A program made the position numbers and the translations under genes. The notes below the pieces were generated by a model that was not told where the DNA came from, ran no database searches, and saw nothing but the letters and a program-made list of their open reading frames with translations. Shown in pieces: positions 51,270-60,683 of a DNA stretch of 64,000 nucleotides (its first letter is position 1; every line of letters starts with the position of its first letter). The stretch covers positions 2,046,001-2,110,000 of the forward strand of contig NZ_AP014680.1 in the NCBI RefSeq assembly GCF_000829395.1, read 5' to 3'. The stretch is from Paucilactobacillus hokkaidonensis JCM 18461 (GTDB lineage: Bacteria; Bacillota; Bacilli; Lactobacillales; Lactobacillaceae).

Positions 51270-51761
51270 CTATTTATCCAAATCAGCTTTTACTTCGCTA
51301 CGTGTAGCAAAATAACCAGGTTCTTTTGTCACAACTTCTTGAGTAAACTCCTCAATAAACTTCAAGACCTGACCCAATCTTTCTACACCAAAAATCTTGG
51401 TCCATTCACGTGCACGTTTAAGGCTAATTTCAAGTAACTTAGCCTCAACCTTTTTACCCTGTTCCGTTAACCCCAAAATTTTACGACGGCGATCATGTGG
51501 ATCAATTTGTTGGAAAACATAATCATTATCCAACAATCCACTAATTTGACGGGAAATGGCTGAACGTGAAACTCGGTGCGCCTCTGCCACATCCATTAAC
51601 GTGATTTCCCCTTTTGCTTCTTCAACCTCACGTAAAATCAAGAATTGATCAAACGAGATCCCATACTCTGCAGCTGGTGCAGAAATAAAATCTTGCAAGT
51701 ATTTTAATGAAAACAAGTATGATTTGATAAAAGCATCAAACAGTTCATTTTCTTTATCCAT
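51270..51761 (-). CDS. MarR-family transcriptional regulator
   Basis: A 163-aa winged helix regulator. ITLMDVAEAHRVSRSAISRQISGLL is the recognition helix region and DRRRKILGLTEQGK the wing (DxRxxxxxLT signature). MarR proteins control stress, resistance or fatty-acid genes in response to small ligands. No target is adjacent. RBS GGAGGGG precedes ATG. Probably autoregulated. Confidence 0.9.
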   Translation of the reverse strand: MDKENELFDAFIKSYLFSLKYLQDFISAPAAEYGISFDQFLILREVEEAKGEITLMDVAEAHRVSRSAISRQISGLLDNDYVFQQIDPHDRRRKILGLTEQGKKVEAKLLEISLKRAREWTKIFGVERLGQVLKFIEEFTQEVVTKEPGYFATRSEVKADLDK

Positions 51762-51876
51762 ATTTTTAAACCCCTCCGTTAAAAATTAAGCACCTTTAAC
51801 TTTAACGGTTTATTTCCAAAAAGCAAGGGTTTTAGATAATAAATATCCATAATAGATAAAGTTTTACTATTTTACA

Positions 51877-52113
51877 TTAAATTTGAACAGTAAGGCTTAA
51901 TTTCCCGGTAGTTGATAATTTTTCAGTTCCGACTTTATAATCAAGATCCGTCTTCGAAAATTCTTTTTCTATCTCAGCTTTAACTTTGTCGCTTACTCGA
52001 CGATCAACGTTTTCCTGCTCAATCTCAACATCTAATTCACTATCTTGTTCAGTAATTTGATAATCCACATCAATCACATTCAAAATTTGTTGTACCAATT
52101 GTCGTGTAGTCAT
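51877..52113 (-). CDS. Hypothetical small protein
   Basis: A 78-aa acidic protein I do not recognise (MTTRQLVQQILNVIDVDYQ start, KLSTTGKLSLTVQI end). No membrane span or signal peptide. Alternating polar strands suggest a small alpha/beta fold. The ATG chosen has GGGGAT upstream; a longer frame from 52149 lacks an RBS. Monocistronic. Upstream lies a cre-like box (52159-52172). Confidence 0.6.
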   Translation of the reverse strand: MTTRQLVQQILNVIDVDYQITEQDSELDVEIEQENVDRRVSDKVKAEIEKEFSKTDLDYKVGTEKLSTTGKLSLTVQI

Positions 52114-52158
52114 TATTGCATCCCCTAAATTTATTAATTGTGTTCGCATATAATTAAC

Positions 52159-52172
52159 TGTAAACGTTCACA
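52159..52172 (+). promoter_or_regulatory. Near-consensus cre box
   Basis: TGTAAACGTTCACA matches 13 of 14 cre positions, between the divergent 78-aa gene and the amidotransferase gene. Confidence 0.45.
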
Positions 52173-52367
52173 CTTTTGCCACTACCTTACTGTAATGCTC
52201 TTTGGTGAAAAAGTAAAAGATATCGTCAAATTAGTTTTTGAGTCTGTCTATGGAATTAATATTACGAGTTCAAACATTAAAATTGACATCATTTCCGTTT
52301 TAGCATACAATTTCCAAAATCAGACATTACATACTGCGTTCAATTTAATTACAGGGGGATTACATAC

Positions 52368-53117
52368 ATGAAACCAAGAATTGCGTTGCCGGCCGATACA
52401 TTTACCGAAGCAACAAACATTATTAATGAAAGAAACGCCGAATTCTCACCAGATCCAGCCATTCAGGCAATCACTAAAGCTGGTGGAATTCCCATTATTT
52501 TACCGTCAATTGATCCAGAAGATGCCATTAATTACATTGACTTATTCGATGGCGTCTTAATGTTAGGCGGATTCGATATTGATCCAACGTTCTTTAATGA
52601 AGAACCACATGCTGATCTTGGCGAAACATATCGTAAGCGCGACTTATTTGAAATTGCATTATTAAAGTCTGCCATCAAAGCTGGTAAGGCCGTCATGGGG
52701 ATTTGCCGTGGCATGCAAGTGATCAATGTAGCGCTGGGTGGCACATTATACCAGGACCTGTCTGAAGATCCACAGGCTAAATTGAAACATAGTCAGCAAG
52801 CTGCCGGTAACCTGCCAACCCATCACGTAAACATTCAAACTGGTAGTATGTTATCGTCATTAATTGGCGAACGCAGTTGTGTTAACTCACGCCACCATCA
52901 AACTATCCATCAAGTAGCACCGACATTACAAGCCGTTGCCAAAGCCGATGATGGCGTCATTGAAGCCGTTGAATCAAAAATGAACAGACAAATTCTGGGT
53001 GTTCAATGGCATCCTGAAAATATGTATAAACATAATAAAGAATCACAAGCCTTATTCACTAACTTTATCAAACGTAGTAGTGAAGCAGGTTCACAGACCA
53101 ATGTTCGAACGGCCTAA
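52368..53117 (+). CDS. Gamma-glutamyl-gamma-aminobutyrate hydrolase family (peptidase C26)
   Basis: A 249-aa class I glutamine-amidotransferase-like hydrolase (PuuD family). The nucleophile is Cys113 in MGICRGMQVIN, with His215 and Glu217 in QWHPEN completing the triad. GGFDIDPTFFNEEP forms the early substrate loop. The family removes gamma-glutamyl groups from amines such as gamma-glutamyl-GABA. RBS AGGGGG. An Lrp regulator follows closely on the same strand. Confidence 0.88.
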   Translation: MKPRIALPADTFTEATNIINERNAEFSPDPAIQAITKAGGIPIILPSIDPEDAINYIDLFDGVLMLGGFDIDPTFFNEEPHADLGETYRKRDLFEIALLKSAIKAGKAVMGICRGMQVINVALGGTLYQDLSEDPQAKLKHSQQAAGNLPTHHVNIQTGSMLSSLIGERSCVNSRHHQTIHQVAPTLQAVAKADDGVIEAVESKMNRQILGVQWHPENMYKHNKESQALFTNFIKRSSEAGSQTNVRTA

Positions 53118-53213
53118 TTTTAAAGCTTCTACATTAGGGTGCAGACTTACACCTTCAATGTAGAAGATTTTTTAATTATGTTAAAATGGATCAAAGCAAA
53201 AGGGAGTGGTTCT

Positions 53214-53660
53214 ATGGATCAAATTGATCGTAAAATTTTAAATGCATTGCAAAAAAATGCACGAATTTCATTGAAAACTTTATCAGAACAATGTTTTATT
53301 TCCTCGCCAGCCATTGCGGCACGAATTAACCGCTTAGAAAAGCAAGGAATCATTGCTGATTATCAAACCACCGTCAATTATGAAAAATTATCTTATCATG
53401 TTAAGGCGTTTATCCGCCTGCAGCTAGATCCAACTCAAAAAAAGGAATTCTATCCATATGTTAGCTCCATTCCGAATGTACTGGAATGCAATTGCGTTAC
53501 TGGCGATTATTCCGAATTACTTGAAGTGGTGTTTGAGTCTACCGCTGCTTTAGATAGCTTTGTTAATGGACTACAAACTTATGGTAAAACTAGTACCCAA
53601 ATTGTATTTACCACTAGCGTTGCTCGGCGTGGATTAGATTTCGAGGATGCTGAGGATTAA
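53214..53660 (+). CDS. Lrp/AsnC-family regulator
   Basis: A 148-aa Lrp/AsnC protein. The N-terminal helix-turn-helix reads MDQIDRKILNALQKNARISLK then SSPAIAARINRLEKQGII. The C-terminal RAM domain (about 65-140) includes VLECNCVTGDYSELLEV, the amino-acid-binding pattern. AAGGGAG precedes the ATG used. A frame from 53139 adds 25 residues with no family likeness. Its closeness to the amidotransferase suggests amino-acid-responsive control. Confidence 0.88.
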   Translation: MDQIDRKILNALQKNARISLKTLSEQCFISSPAIAARINRLEKQGIIADYQTTVNYEKLSYHVKAFIRLQLDPTQKKEFYPYVSSIPNVLECNCVTGDYSELLEVVFESTAALDSFVNGLQTYGKTSTQIVFTTSVARRGLDFEDAED

Positions 53661-53713
53661 AGTTGAGGGTTAAATATGATATTTTTATAGATCTCTTTCT
53701 ATGCTTTATTGCG

Positions 53714-53840
53714 GAAACGCGCTCACAGGAGCAGGAATCTAGGGCTAAGTTAGCAATGACCATCAATGAATCAAAAATCGATTCATCAATGGTCATTGCT
53801 AACTTAGCCTACGATCCCTGGACACTCCTGCTTACGCTCT
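53714..53840 (-). repeat. Palindromic element G1
   Basis: Second of a tandem pair downstream of pepF, minus orientation. It begins AGAGCGTAAGCAGGAG and ends CTCCTGTGAGCGCGTTTC. The inner helix GCTAAGTTAGCAATGACCAT is long and unique to this copy. Confidence 0.87.
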
Positions 53841-53847
53841 GGTTTTT

Positions 53848-53969
53848 GAAACGCGTTCGCACCCACCGATACCTAACGTATAGCGCAAAAGACACGACTA
53901 CTTCCAAGTACGAAGTAATCGTGTCTTTTACGTTATACCACGGTATCAACCCGTGGGTGCTCACGCTCT
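53848..53969 (-). repeat. Palindromic element G2, containing the pepF stop codon
   Basis: Begins AGAGCGTGAGCACCCACGGG and ends GGGTGCGAACGCGTTTC on the minus strand. Its first bases AGA GCG TGA are the last two codons and the stop of pepF. Inner helix AAAAGACACGATTACTTCGTA and complement. Confidence 0.88.
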
Positions 53970-55769
53970 TATTAGCTTTTCAATCCAATCCAATCTCTTT
54001 TCAAACACTTCAAAAGCACGGACTAAATATTGATCATTAGTCATATCCACTCCCGCGTGTTTTAGAATCTCAATTGGGTAGTCTGAACCTCCGGCACTTA
54101 GGAATTGATAATATTTTTCTAATGCTCCATTTTCGTGTTGCCAGACTCCCTGTGACAATGCCGTGGCGGCCGCCCATGAAGTTGCATATTGATAAACATA
54201 ATAATTCATATAAAAGTGCGGTACGTAGGCCCAGCTTTGTGTCCGTGTACCAGATTCTGCTACTGCCGGTCCATAATATTTATTAACCAACTCACCATTT
54301 AACTGGTCTAAATAATCCGCTGTTAATGTCTGACCGTTTTGTTCAGCTTGATAAGCTTGATGTTCAAACTCAGCAAATTGAGTTTGCCGGAAAATTGTAC
54401 CAACAAATCCAGAAATAGATTGTTCCAAAATGAAGATCAAAGCTTGCTTGTCATCGGCATATTTTTCTAATAAATAATCTGTCAGAATATTCTCATTAAA
54501 TGTTGAGGCAACCTCTGCCAAAAAGATTGGTGCATCCGCATATTCTGATGGTTGCTTTTTTTGTGAAAAATAACTATGCATAGCATGTCCAGATTCGTGT
54601 GCCAATACATACGTACTATAAAGTTTGTCCGTCCAATTTAGTAAAATAAATGGATTGGCAGAATAGACGCTCGCTTGGTAGCCGCCTGACCGTTTTCCTT
54701 TATTTTCGGCTGCATCAATCCAACGATTATCGAACTCCTGCTTTAATCCAGCAACATACTCCGGTCCTAATACTGATAAAGCATCTAATGTCATAGCTTT
54801 GCCTTCTTCAAAGGTAGTCTTTAATAAATCTTGACCAGCCAACGGCACATTAATATCATACTTATAAAATGGATCTAATTTAGACACTTCTTTTTTTAGC
54901 GCATACCATCGATGAACTAATGGCAAATGTTCATTAACACTTTTAACTAACGTGTCGTAAACACTTTCTGGAATCTGTTCACCACTCAATGCAGCTTCAC
55001 GGCCACTGCGATAACGCCTAACCTCAGCTTGCATATTTTGCGAACTAATAAAACTGTTCAGCGTTTGTGCAAATGTATTCCGTAAATTATGATATGGCTT
55101 TTCATACGCAAACGTTGCTTCTTTTCGAACCTCGCGATTTTGAGACTCAGTAAACTGACTACGATTACCATGAGTCAATGGAACTTCGTTACCATTGTCA
55201 TCATGAACTAACCCAAAGTCCAAGTCGGCATCATTAAGCGTATTATAAATGTCATCTGCTGCATCTAGTGATTTGCTGGCGCGTCCGAGTAACTGTTCTT
55301 CTTTATCCGATAAAATATGTGCCTTTTGTTGGCGAATCTTTGTCAGCATAAACTTAAATTCATTTAGCTGCGGTTCACTAGCAATAAATTGTTGCAGTTG
55401 ATCTTCATCAATTGCAACAATTTCAGGTTCTAAAAATGCCGTTTGTGCACTGATTTGGCTAAGTGTATTCGCCACTTCACCATACAATGTAGCTGCCTGC
55501 GCTTGCGTTGTATCACTATCCCGTCGTAAAAAGCCATACACATATTCGCGTTCTAGCTCCTCATCAATTACTTTTTCTGATTGCAACGCCGTCAGTAAAT
55601 TGTTGGCACTTTGACCAACTTTGCCGTTTAGTTTGGTAAATTGTTCCACACGCTTAAGTGTCTTTTGAAGTGCAGTTTTCATTGCTTCATCAGATTCAAA
55701 TAATAATTTCAAATTCCATTTTAACTGCTCTGGAACCTGATCACGCGGTAATAATTTTTCAGTTGCCAT
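53961..55769 (-). CDS. pepF: Oligoendopeptidase F
   Basis: A 602-aa M3 zinc metallopeptidase that cleaves oligopeptides of about 7-17 residues in the cytoplasm. The zinc motif is HESGH at 391-395 in VLAHESGHAMHSYFS. The N-terminal start LPRDQVPEQLKWNLKLLFES is typical of the PepF/M3B group, and length matches. The last codons and the TGA stop fall inside palindromic element G2. It lies 13 bases downstream of the symporter gene and may be co-transcribed with it. Confidence 0.94.
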   Translation of the reverse strand: MATEKLLPRDQVPEQLKWNLKLLFESDEAMKTALQKTLKRVEQFTKLNGKVGQSANNLLTALQSEKVIDEELEREYVYGFLRRDSDTTQAQAATLYGEVANTLSQISAQTAFLEPEIVAIDEDQLQQFIASEPQLNEFKFMLTKIRQQKAHILSDKEEQLLGRASKSLDAADDIYNTLNDADLDFGLVHDDNGNEVPLTHGNRSQFTESQNREVRKEATFAYEKPYHNLRNTFAQTLNSFISSQNMQAEVRRYRSGREAALSGEQIPESVYDTLVKSVNEHLPLVHRWYALKKEVSKLDPFYKYDINVPLAGQDLLKTTFEEGKAMTLDALSVLGPEYVAGLKQEFDNRWIDAAENKGKRSGGYQASVYSANPFILLNWTDKLYSTYVLAHESGHAMHSYFSQKKQPSEYADAPIFLAEVASTFNENILTDYLLEKYADDKQALIFILEQSISGFVGTIFRQTQFAEFEHQAYQAEQNGQTLTADYLDQLNGELVNKYYGPAVAESGTRTQSWAYVPHFYMNYYVYQYATSWAAATALSQGVWQHENGALEKYYQFLSAGGSDYPIEILKHAGVDMTNDQYLVRAFEVFEKRLDWIEKLIRA

Positions 55770-55782
55770 TTTAGTCCCTTCC

Positions 55783-57063
55783 TTACGACTTTAACTTTAA
55801 TTCTTCCAAATATTTAGCATTCTTCTCTTCATCAAATTCATTTTCTGATTTACCAATAACCATCGTTGCTAATGAGTTACCCACCACATTAACCGCTGTT
55901 CGGCCCATGTCGACAAACCGGTCAATTCCGGCAATAAATGTTAAGCCAGACATTGGCACTCCAATTGTTGAAACGGTTGCTAATAAAACCACAAAAGATG
56001 CACCTGGTACACCGGCCATCCCCTTGGAAGTGATCATCAAGACAACTAACAGTGTAATTTGATGCGCCAAAGTTAGATGAATCCCATAAGCTTGAGCCAA
56101 AAACAATGCGGCTAATGATTGATAGATTGCGGATCCATCTAAGTTAAATGTATACCCAGTTGGAATAACAAAGGAAACAATCCCTTTGCTGACCCCATAT
56201 TTTTGCATCTTATCAATTAAACGAGGCAAAGTAGCTTCCGAGCTGGCCGTTGAAAAGGCAATGACAATTTCATCTTTGATAACGTTCATTAATGACCAAT
56301 ATTTGAAACCAAATATTTTAGCGACTAGGCCTAAAATACAAACCACAAAAATAGCCATCGTCACATATGCAATCAAAACAAATAATCCTAATGGCGCTAG
56401 TGCACTAAAGCCCATTTCACCAACCGTCATTCCAATTAAGCCAAAAACCCCAATTGGAGCAAATTTCATCACCCAGTTAGTGACTTTAAACATTACCTCA
56501 GAGACTGCTTGAAGAAAATCGATAATAATTTGTCCACGTTTGCCAATAGCGGCAGTTCCTAAACCAAAGAAAACCGAGAAAAAGATTACGGGCATCATGT
56601 CGCCTTCCGATAACGACTTGAAGAAGTTAGTCGGAATAATCCCCATAATGGTAGACCAAATACCCGTGTGTGATGCCGACTTAGCTGTCGTCATGTACTG
56701 TGAAATGTCAGTACTCTTAAGTTGGTGAATATCGATAAATGTACCAGGATGGGTGATATTTCCAACAATCAACCCTAATGCAATCGCGATGGTGGTCATT
56801 ATTTCAAAGTAAATCAGTGTTTTTCCACCAATTCGACCAAGTTTGTGAATATCGCCCATATTGGCAATTCCAACAGTTAAACACGAGACCACAATTGGTA
56901 ATACGATCATTTGAATCAAACTAATGAACATCGTACCCAAATTTTGCATCACTGTGATCGCTGATTTATTATGATAAAAAATTCCTCCAGCAATAATTCC
57001 TAAAATCAAGCCAATCACGATCTGCCAGCCTAAGCTGAGTCGCGTAAAGTGATAATGTTTCAT
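55783..57063 (-). CDS. Dicarboxylate/amino acid:cation symporter (DAACS, GltP-like)
   Basis: A 426-aa glutamate-transporter-fold protein. Signatures include SLIQMIVLPIVVSCLTVGIA, IAFSTASSEATLPRLIDKM (serine-rich hairpin 1), FVIPTGYTFNLDGSAIYQS (NLDGS motif) and SKGMAGVPGASFVVL. It imports acidic amino acids or C4-dicarboxylates with protons or sodium; the cargo is not decided. First gene before pepF, suggesting nitrogen nutrition. Confidence 0.92.
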   Translation of the reverse strand: MKHYHFTRLSLGWQIVIGLILGIIAGGIFYHNKSAITVMQNLGTMFISLIQMIVLPIVVSCLTVGIANMGDIHKLGRIGGKTLIYFEIMTTIAIALGLIVGNITHPGTFIDIHQLKSTDISQYMTTAKSASHTGIWSTIMGIIPTNFFKSLSEGDMMPVIFFSVFFGLGTAAIGKRGQIIIDFLQAVSEVMFKVTNWVMKFAPIGVFGLIGMTVGEMGFSALAPLGLFVLIAYVTMAIFVVCILGLVAKIFGFKYWSLMNVIKDEIVIAFSTASSEATLPRLIDKMQKYGVSKGIVSFVIPTGYTFNLDGSAIYQSLAALFLAQAYGIHLTLAHQITLLVVLMITSKGMAGVPGASFVVLLATVSTIGVPMSGLTFIAGIDRFVDMGRTAVNVVGNSLATMVIGKSENEFDEEKNAKYLEELKLKS

Positions 57064-57418
57064 CGTCTTGCAATCCTCCTCATAAGATTTTAATATTTCC
57101 AGTTTAGCACAATTATCTCGTACCGGGTATTTTCAATTAAATTTTTGTAATTCAATTGAAAACGTGCAAGATCGCACAACCAAATTGTATTTCATTTTAG
57201 ACCGTCAACAAATTAATTACATTTGGTTTTTAGATTACACATTAATCATTAATATCCTTTGCTAATATAGGGGTTGCAAAATGTAATCCATACATTTACA
57301 ATAAGCACTGAACAAAAAAGAATAGTTCTAATTAGCGTAATTAAATACCCCAAATTTATTTTTTTGCAATTGATTGTGAACTATTTTTCAAATACTTTTA
57401 ATTCCTGGAGGGATTCAC
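57064..57418. promoter_or_regulatory. Control region between the symporter and the alcohol dehydrogenase
   Basis: No gene seen. It contains the inverted repeat TTTTCAATT...AATTGAAAA (about 57130-57162), TGTAA-N9-TTACA (57282-57300), and a Rex-like box TTGTGA-N6-TTTCAA (57374-57391, second half 4 of 6) 28 bases before the ADH start. Redox control of the dehydrogenase is plausible. Confidence 0.45.
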
Positions 57419-58585
57419 ATGGTAGAACCAAATACAGATTTCATGATGCCTAACGTTAACTTTTTTGGACCTGGTGTAATTAAGAAAATCGGTGATCGTG
57501 CTAAGCTTTTAGGCATGAAAAAGCCACTGATTGTTACTGAAAAGTTTTTACGCAATATGGAAAATGGTCCAGTTAAGCAAACCGAAGCTTCATTAAAGGC
57601 TTCTGGCGTTGATTATATTTTTTATGACAATGTTGAACCAAACCCCAAAGTGCGCAATGTTGAAGAAGGTAAGAAAATTTATCTTGATAGCGGCTGTGAC
57701 AGTATTATTTCTGTCGGTGGTGGCTCATCTCATGACTGTGCCAAAGGAATTGGAATTGTACTAACAAATGGTGATGACATCACTAAACTAGCTGGAATTG
57801 ATACTCTTAAGAATCCACTTCCACCTTTACTGGCTGTTAATACAACTGCTGGGACTGCTAGTGAAATCACACGCCATGATGTTATTACTAATGAAGAAAC
57901 TAAATTAAAGTTTGTTGTTATTTCTTGGCGTAACGTTCCTCTAGTTTCGTTTAATGATCCATTGTTGATGTTAGACGTTCCTAAGGGAATGACTGCTGCT
58001 ACAGGGATGGATGCTTTGACTCACTGTGTTGAATCATATGTTTCCACTCATCGTAATGACATCACAGATGGTCAAGCGATCCAAGGGATCAAATTAATCT
58101 GCAAGTATTTGCCACAAGCTTATGCTGATGGCCATAACGTTGAAGCACGAACCAAGATGGCTGAAGCTTCATTGCTAGCAGGAATGGCATTTAACAATGC
58201 TGATCTTGGTTACGTTCATGCAATGGCGCATCAATTGGGTGGTCAATACGATGCTCCCCATGGTGAATGTTGTGCATCATTAATGCCAACTGTTGAAAAA
58301 TGGAATATCATTTCAGCACCAGAACGATTTGCTGACATTGCCCGTTTCATGGGAGAGGATGTGGACGGCCTAAATGTTTGGGATGCAGCCCAAAAAGCAA
58401 TTGATGCGTTGGAACGAATCTCCAAACAAGTTGGTATTCGCACAGTTAAAGAATTAGGCGCAAAGCCAGAAGACTTCGACCTATTAGCTACAAATGCACT
58501 TAAAGATGGAAATGCGGGTTCTAACCCTCGTAAAGGTAATAAACAAGATATTATTGATCTGTTTACGGAAGCTTACAATAAGTAG
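57419..58585 (+). CDS. Iron-containing (group III) alcohol dehydrogenase
   Basis: A 388-aa Fe-type alcohol dehydrogenase. GGGSSHDCAKGIGI binds NAD. The iron ligands lie in MDALTHCVESYVS (Asp, His) and GYVHAMAHQLGGQYDAPHGECCASL (two His). TTAGTASEITRHDVI is also typical. Close to 1,3-propanediol and butanol/ethanol dehydrogenases, so it likely reduces aldehydes to re-oxidise NADH. RBS GGAGGG. An element begins at its TAG stop, and an FNR-like regulator follows. Confidence 0.92.
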   Translation: MVEPNTDFMMPNVNFFGPGVIKKIGDRAKLLGMKKPLIVTEKFLRNMENGPVKQTEASLKASGVDYIFYDNVEPNPKVRNVEEGKKIYLDSGCDSIISVGGGSSHDCAKGIGIVLTNGDDITKLAGIDTLKNPLPPLLAVNTTAGTASEITRHDVITNEETKLKFVVISWRNVPLVSFNDPLLMLDVPKGMTAATGMDALTHCVESYVSTHRNDITDGQAIQGIKLICKYLPQAYADGHNVEARTKMAEASLLAGMAFNNADLGYVHAMAHQLGGQYDAPHGECCASLMPTVEKWNIISAPERFADIARFMGEDVDGLNVWDAAQKAIDALERISKQVGIRTVKELGAKPEDFDLLATNALKDGNAGSNPRKGNKQDIIDLFTEAYNK

Positions 58586-58706
58586 TGAGCAACCGCGATT
58601 AGATGACGGAGTGTAACGTAGAAATGCCGGTTGCATGGTTGAACTTTAACCATGTAATCGACATTTCTTTGTTACATGTAGTCATCTGCGGTTGCGAGCA
58701 CATTTC
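58584..58706 (+). repeat. Palindromic element H, overlapping the ADH stop codon
   Basis: TAGTGAGCAACCGCG begins with the TAG stop (58583-58585) and the element ends GCGAGCACATTTC. It has the class-1 TGTAAC mid-stem and a GGTTGAACTTTAACC apex, a compensated version of the GGTC...GACC loop. Confidence 0.87.
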
Positions 58707-58811
58707 GGCCACAAAAATAAGAACACAGCTAGATAAGCGCAACATTGTAGGTTTTCTCTCAAAATAGTGCTATCCTAGAACTATTAATACTCCAGAGAGG
58801 AAGTTTATCAA

Positions 58812-59492
58812 ATGACGATGCCAACAGGCCTAGCGCATGAATGCGTATCACTGGTCCCACTATTTAATCAGTTAACTCATGCAGACAAAGAAACCATCGA
58901 ATCAATTGTGCACCAACACCATTATCAACCTGGCGAAACCATCTTTTCTGCTGGCGACTCATTGGACTCACTAATGATTATTGCTAGTGGTCAAGTCAAA
59001 GTATATCAATTAGCAGAAAATGGAAAAGAACAGTTGCTTTATTTATTGAAAACTGGTGATTTCGAGGGCGAATCAGCGCTGTTTTCACAGACTACCCGAC
59101 AATCATTTGGTGAAGCATTATTACCAACCGCCATTTGCCAAATTGAACGTTCCGATTTTCAAATGCTAATGCAACAATACCCTAGCATCAGCATTAATCT
59201 GCTGAACGAATTCGGTCATCGCTTATCAAAATTAGAAAAACGAACCACGCAAGCAACTACCTCTTCAATCGAATCCCGGTTGGCAGACTACTTGGTAGAA
59301 ACGTCTGCTGGATTAAAAGAAACAACATTTAAATTACCGCTTAAGAAAAAAGACTTAGCTACCTACCTTGGAACTACTCCGGAAACAATTAGTCGTAAAC
59401 TAAAAGATTTTGAAGATCAGGGTTTCATTACTCAAGGCGGCGGTAAAAAAGTTACCATTCTAGATAGCGATGCACTCGCTTTAATTAGCTAA
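58812..59492 (+). CDS. flp: FNR-like redox regulator (FLP, Crp/Fnr family)
   Basis: A 226-aa Crp/Fnr protein: cyclic-nucleotide-binding-like beta barrel (about 20-125), dimer helix, and C-terminal helix-turn-helix KKDLATYLGTTPETISRKLKDFE. Only two cysteines are present, Cys11 near the N-terminus and Cys109 (spacing 98). In the known lactobacillus FLP a pair at positions 5 and 102 forms a redox-switching disulphide, and no iron-sulfur cluster is bound. Its place after the alcohol dehydrogenase fits redox sensing. RBS GAGAGGAAG. Confidence 0.85.
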   Translation: MTMPTGLAHECVSLVPLFNQLTHADKETIESIVHQHHYQPGETIFSAGDSLDSLMIIASGQVKVYQLAENGKEQLLYLLKTGDFEGESALFSQTTRQSFGEALLPTAICQIERSDFQMLMQQYPSISINLLNEFGHRLSKLEKRTTQATTSSIESRLADYLVETSAGLKETTFKLPLKKKDLATYLGTTPETISRKLKDFEDQGFITQGGGKKVTILDSDALALIS

Positions 59493-59496
59493 TAAC

Positions 59497-59537
59497 ATAA
59501 AAGTTGCAATCATTATACTCAATGACTGCAACTTTTT
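59497..59537. terminator. Bidirectional terminator
   Basis: AAAAGTTGCA-ATCATT and AATGA-CTGCAACTTTT form a hairpin with a T run, between flp and the convergent oxidoreductase gene. Confidence 0.85.
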
Positions 59538-60553
59538 TACATAAATGGACCTGATAATACTAATTTACCAACCATTCGATTAGCTTCAACTTGCTCATGT
59601 GCCTGTTGTAAGGTAGTCGTTGTAATTGTGTTAATCGTTTGGGCTCTGGTTGTAATTATCTGGCCACTATCCAATAACTTAGCTAATTCACCCAATATTT
59701 TCCCCTGTGATTCTAATTGAACACCATATTTGGCTTTCGCAAACATAAATTCCCAGTCAAAACTGGCAGCTTTATCTTTTAGTTGACCTAATTCTACTGG
59801 TTTAGCTGTTTCAACAATTGATCCCACGTGTCCCAATGGGCTAACCAACCTGGCGGCCACATTAAAATAACTTTCAGTAGAATGTAGAATCATGATGTCA
59901 TCAATTTGGTTTCCGTATTGATCACCCAATTGTTCCCACAAATTTTGTCGATGATTAACTACTAGATCAGCACCCATTTTATTCACCCAAGCAATCGTTT
60001 CCGGCCTTGAAGCTGTTGCGATAACTTTAAATCCAGCCCACTTTGCCAACTGTATTGCAGCCGAGCCAACTCCACCTGCCCCATTAATAATCAAAATGGT
60101 CTTTCCTTGATTAGCATTAGGCGCAAACTTTGCTTGGAATTTTTCAAAAATTAATTCGTATGCCGTCAACATTGTTAATGGCATTGCAGCCGCGTCAGTA
60201 TCATTTAATTTTTTGGGTGCTAAACTCACTAGTCTTGAGTCGACTAATTGAAATTCTTGATTGGAACCAGATCGCTGATTACTGCCAGCATAAAAGACCC
60301 GATCGCCTTGGTTAAATTCAGTCACTTTTGTTCCAACTGACTCAACAATACCAACCGCATCATATCCTAATATTTTTAAATTAGCTTGCTTTGGTGTTGC
60401 TTGACGAACCTTTGTATCCACCGGATTGACCGAAATTGCAGTTACTTTAACTAATAAATCGTAATCTGTTGGCATAGGTTTTTTTATTTCTAACTGTTCA
60501 AATTGTTGTTCTGCCGCTGTGGCAGTTCCTTCGTAAATACCGATTGCTTTCAT
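59537..60553 (-). CDS. Zinc-type alcohol dehydrogenase-like / quinone oxidoreductase
   Basis: A 338-aa medium-chain dehydrogenase of the zinc-binding alcohol-dehydrogenase-like (ZADH/QOR, YjgB-like) group. An N-terminal GroES fold (VKVTAISVNPVDTKVRQ) precedes the Rossmann domain with IINGAGGVGSAAIQLAKWAG. Zinc-ligand cysteines are lacking, so it is probably an NADPH-dependent quinone or enone reductase. RBS AAGGGGA precedes ATG. Monocistronic. Confidence 0.88.
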   Translation of the reverse strand: MKAIGIYEGTATAAEQQFEQLEIKKPMPTDYDLLVKVTAISVNPVDTKVRQATPKQANLKILGYDAVGIVESVGTKVTEFNQGDRVFYAGSNQRSGSNQEFQLVDSRLVSLAPKKLNDTDAAAMPLTMLTAYELIFEKFQAKFAPNANQGKTILIINGAGGVGSAAIQLAKWAGFKVIATASRPETIAWVNKMGADLVVNHRQNLWEQLGDQYGNQIDDIMILHSTESYFNVAARLVSPLGHVGSIVETAKPVELGQLKDKAASFDWEFMFAKAKYGVQLESQGKILGELAKLLDSGQIITTRAQTINTITTTTLQQAHEQVEANRMVGKLVLSGPFM

Positions 60554-60611
60554 TTGGAAGTCCCCTTTTTATCCACTTAATTGAACTCAGTTTACTACTA
60601 AATGGTAAATT

Positions 60612-60652
60612 TAAAAGCAGTTCTGGCTTTGCTGGCCAGAATTGCTTTTAAT
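60612..60652. other. Hairpin upstream of the quinone oxidoreductase gene
   Basis: AAAAGCAGTTCTGGC and GCCAGAATTGCTTTT form a strong stem with A/T runs, between the 5' end of the oxidoreductase gene and element I. It could terminate the minus-strand DUF1002 transcript. Confidence 0.7.
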
Positions 60653-60683
60653 TTGGTTTAATCATTTTTAATTTTTATTGATT

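Noticed and set aside
53663-54040. Open frame of 125 aa downstream of the Lrp gene
   Set aside because: It lies almost wholly within the two palindromic elements G1 and G2 and the 3' end of pepF on the other strand, and lacks a ribosome binding site.
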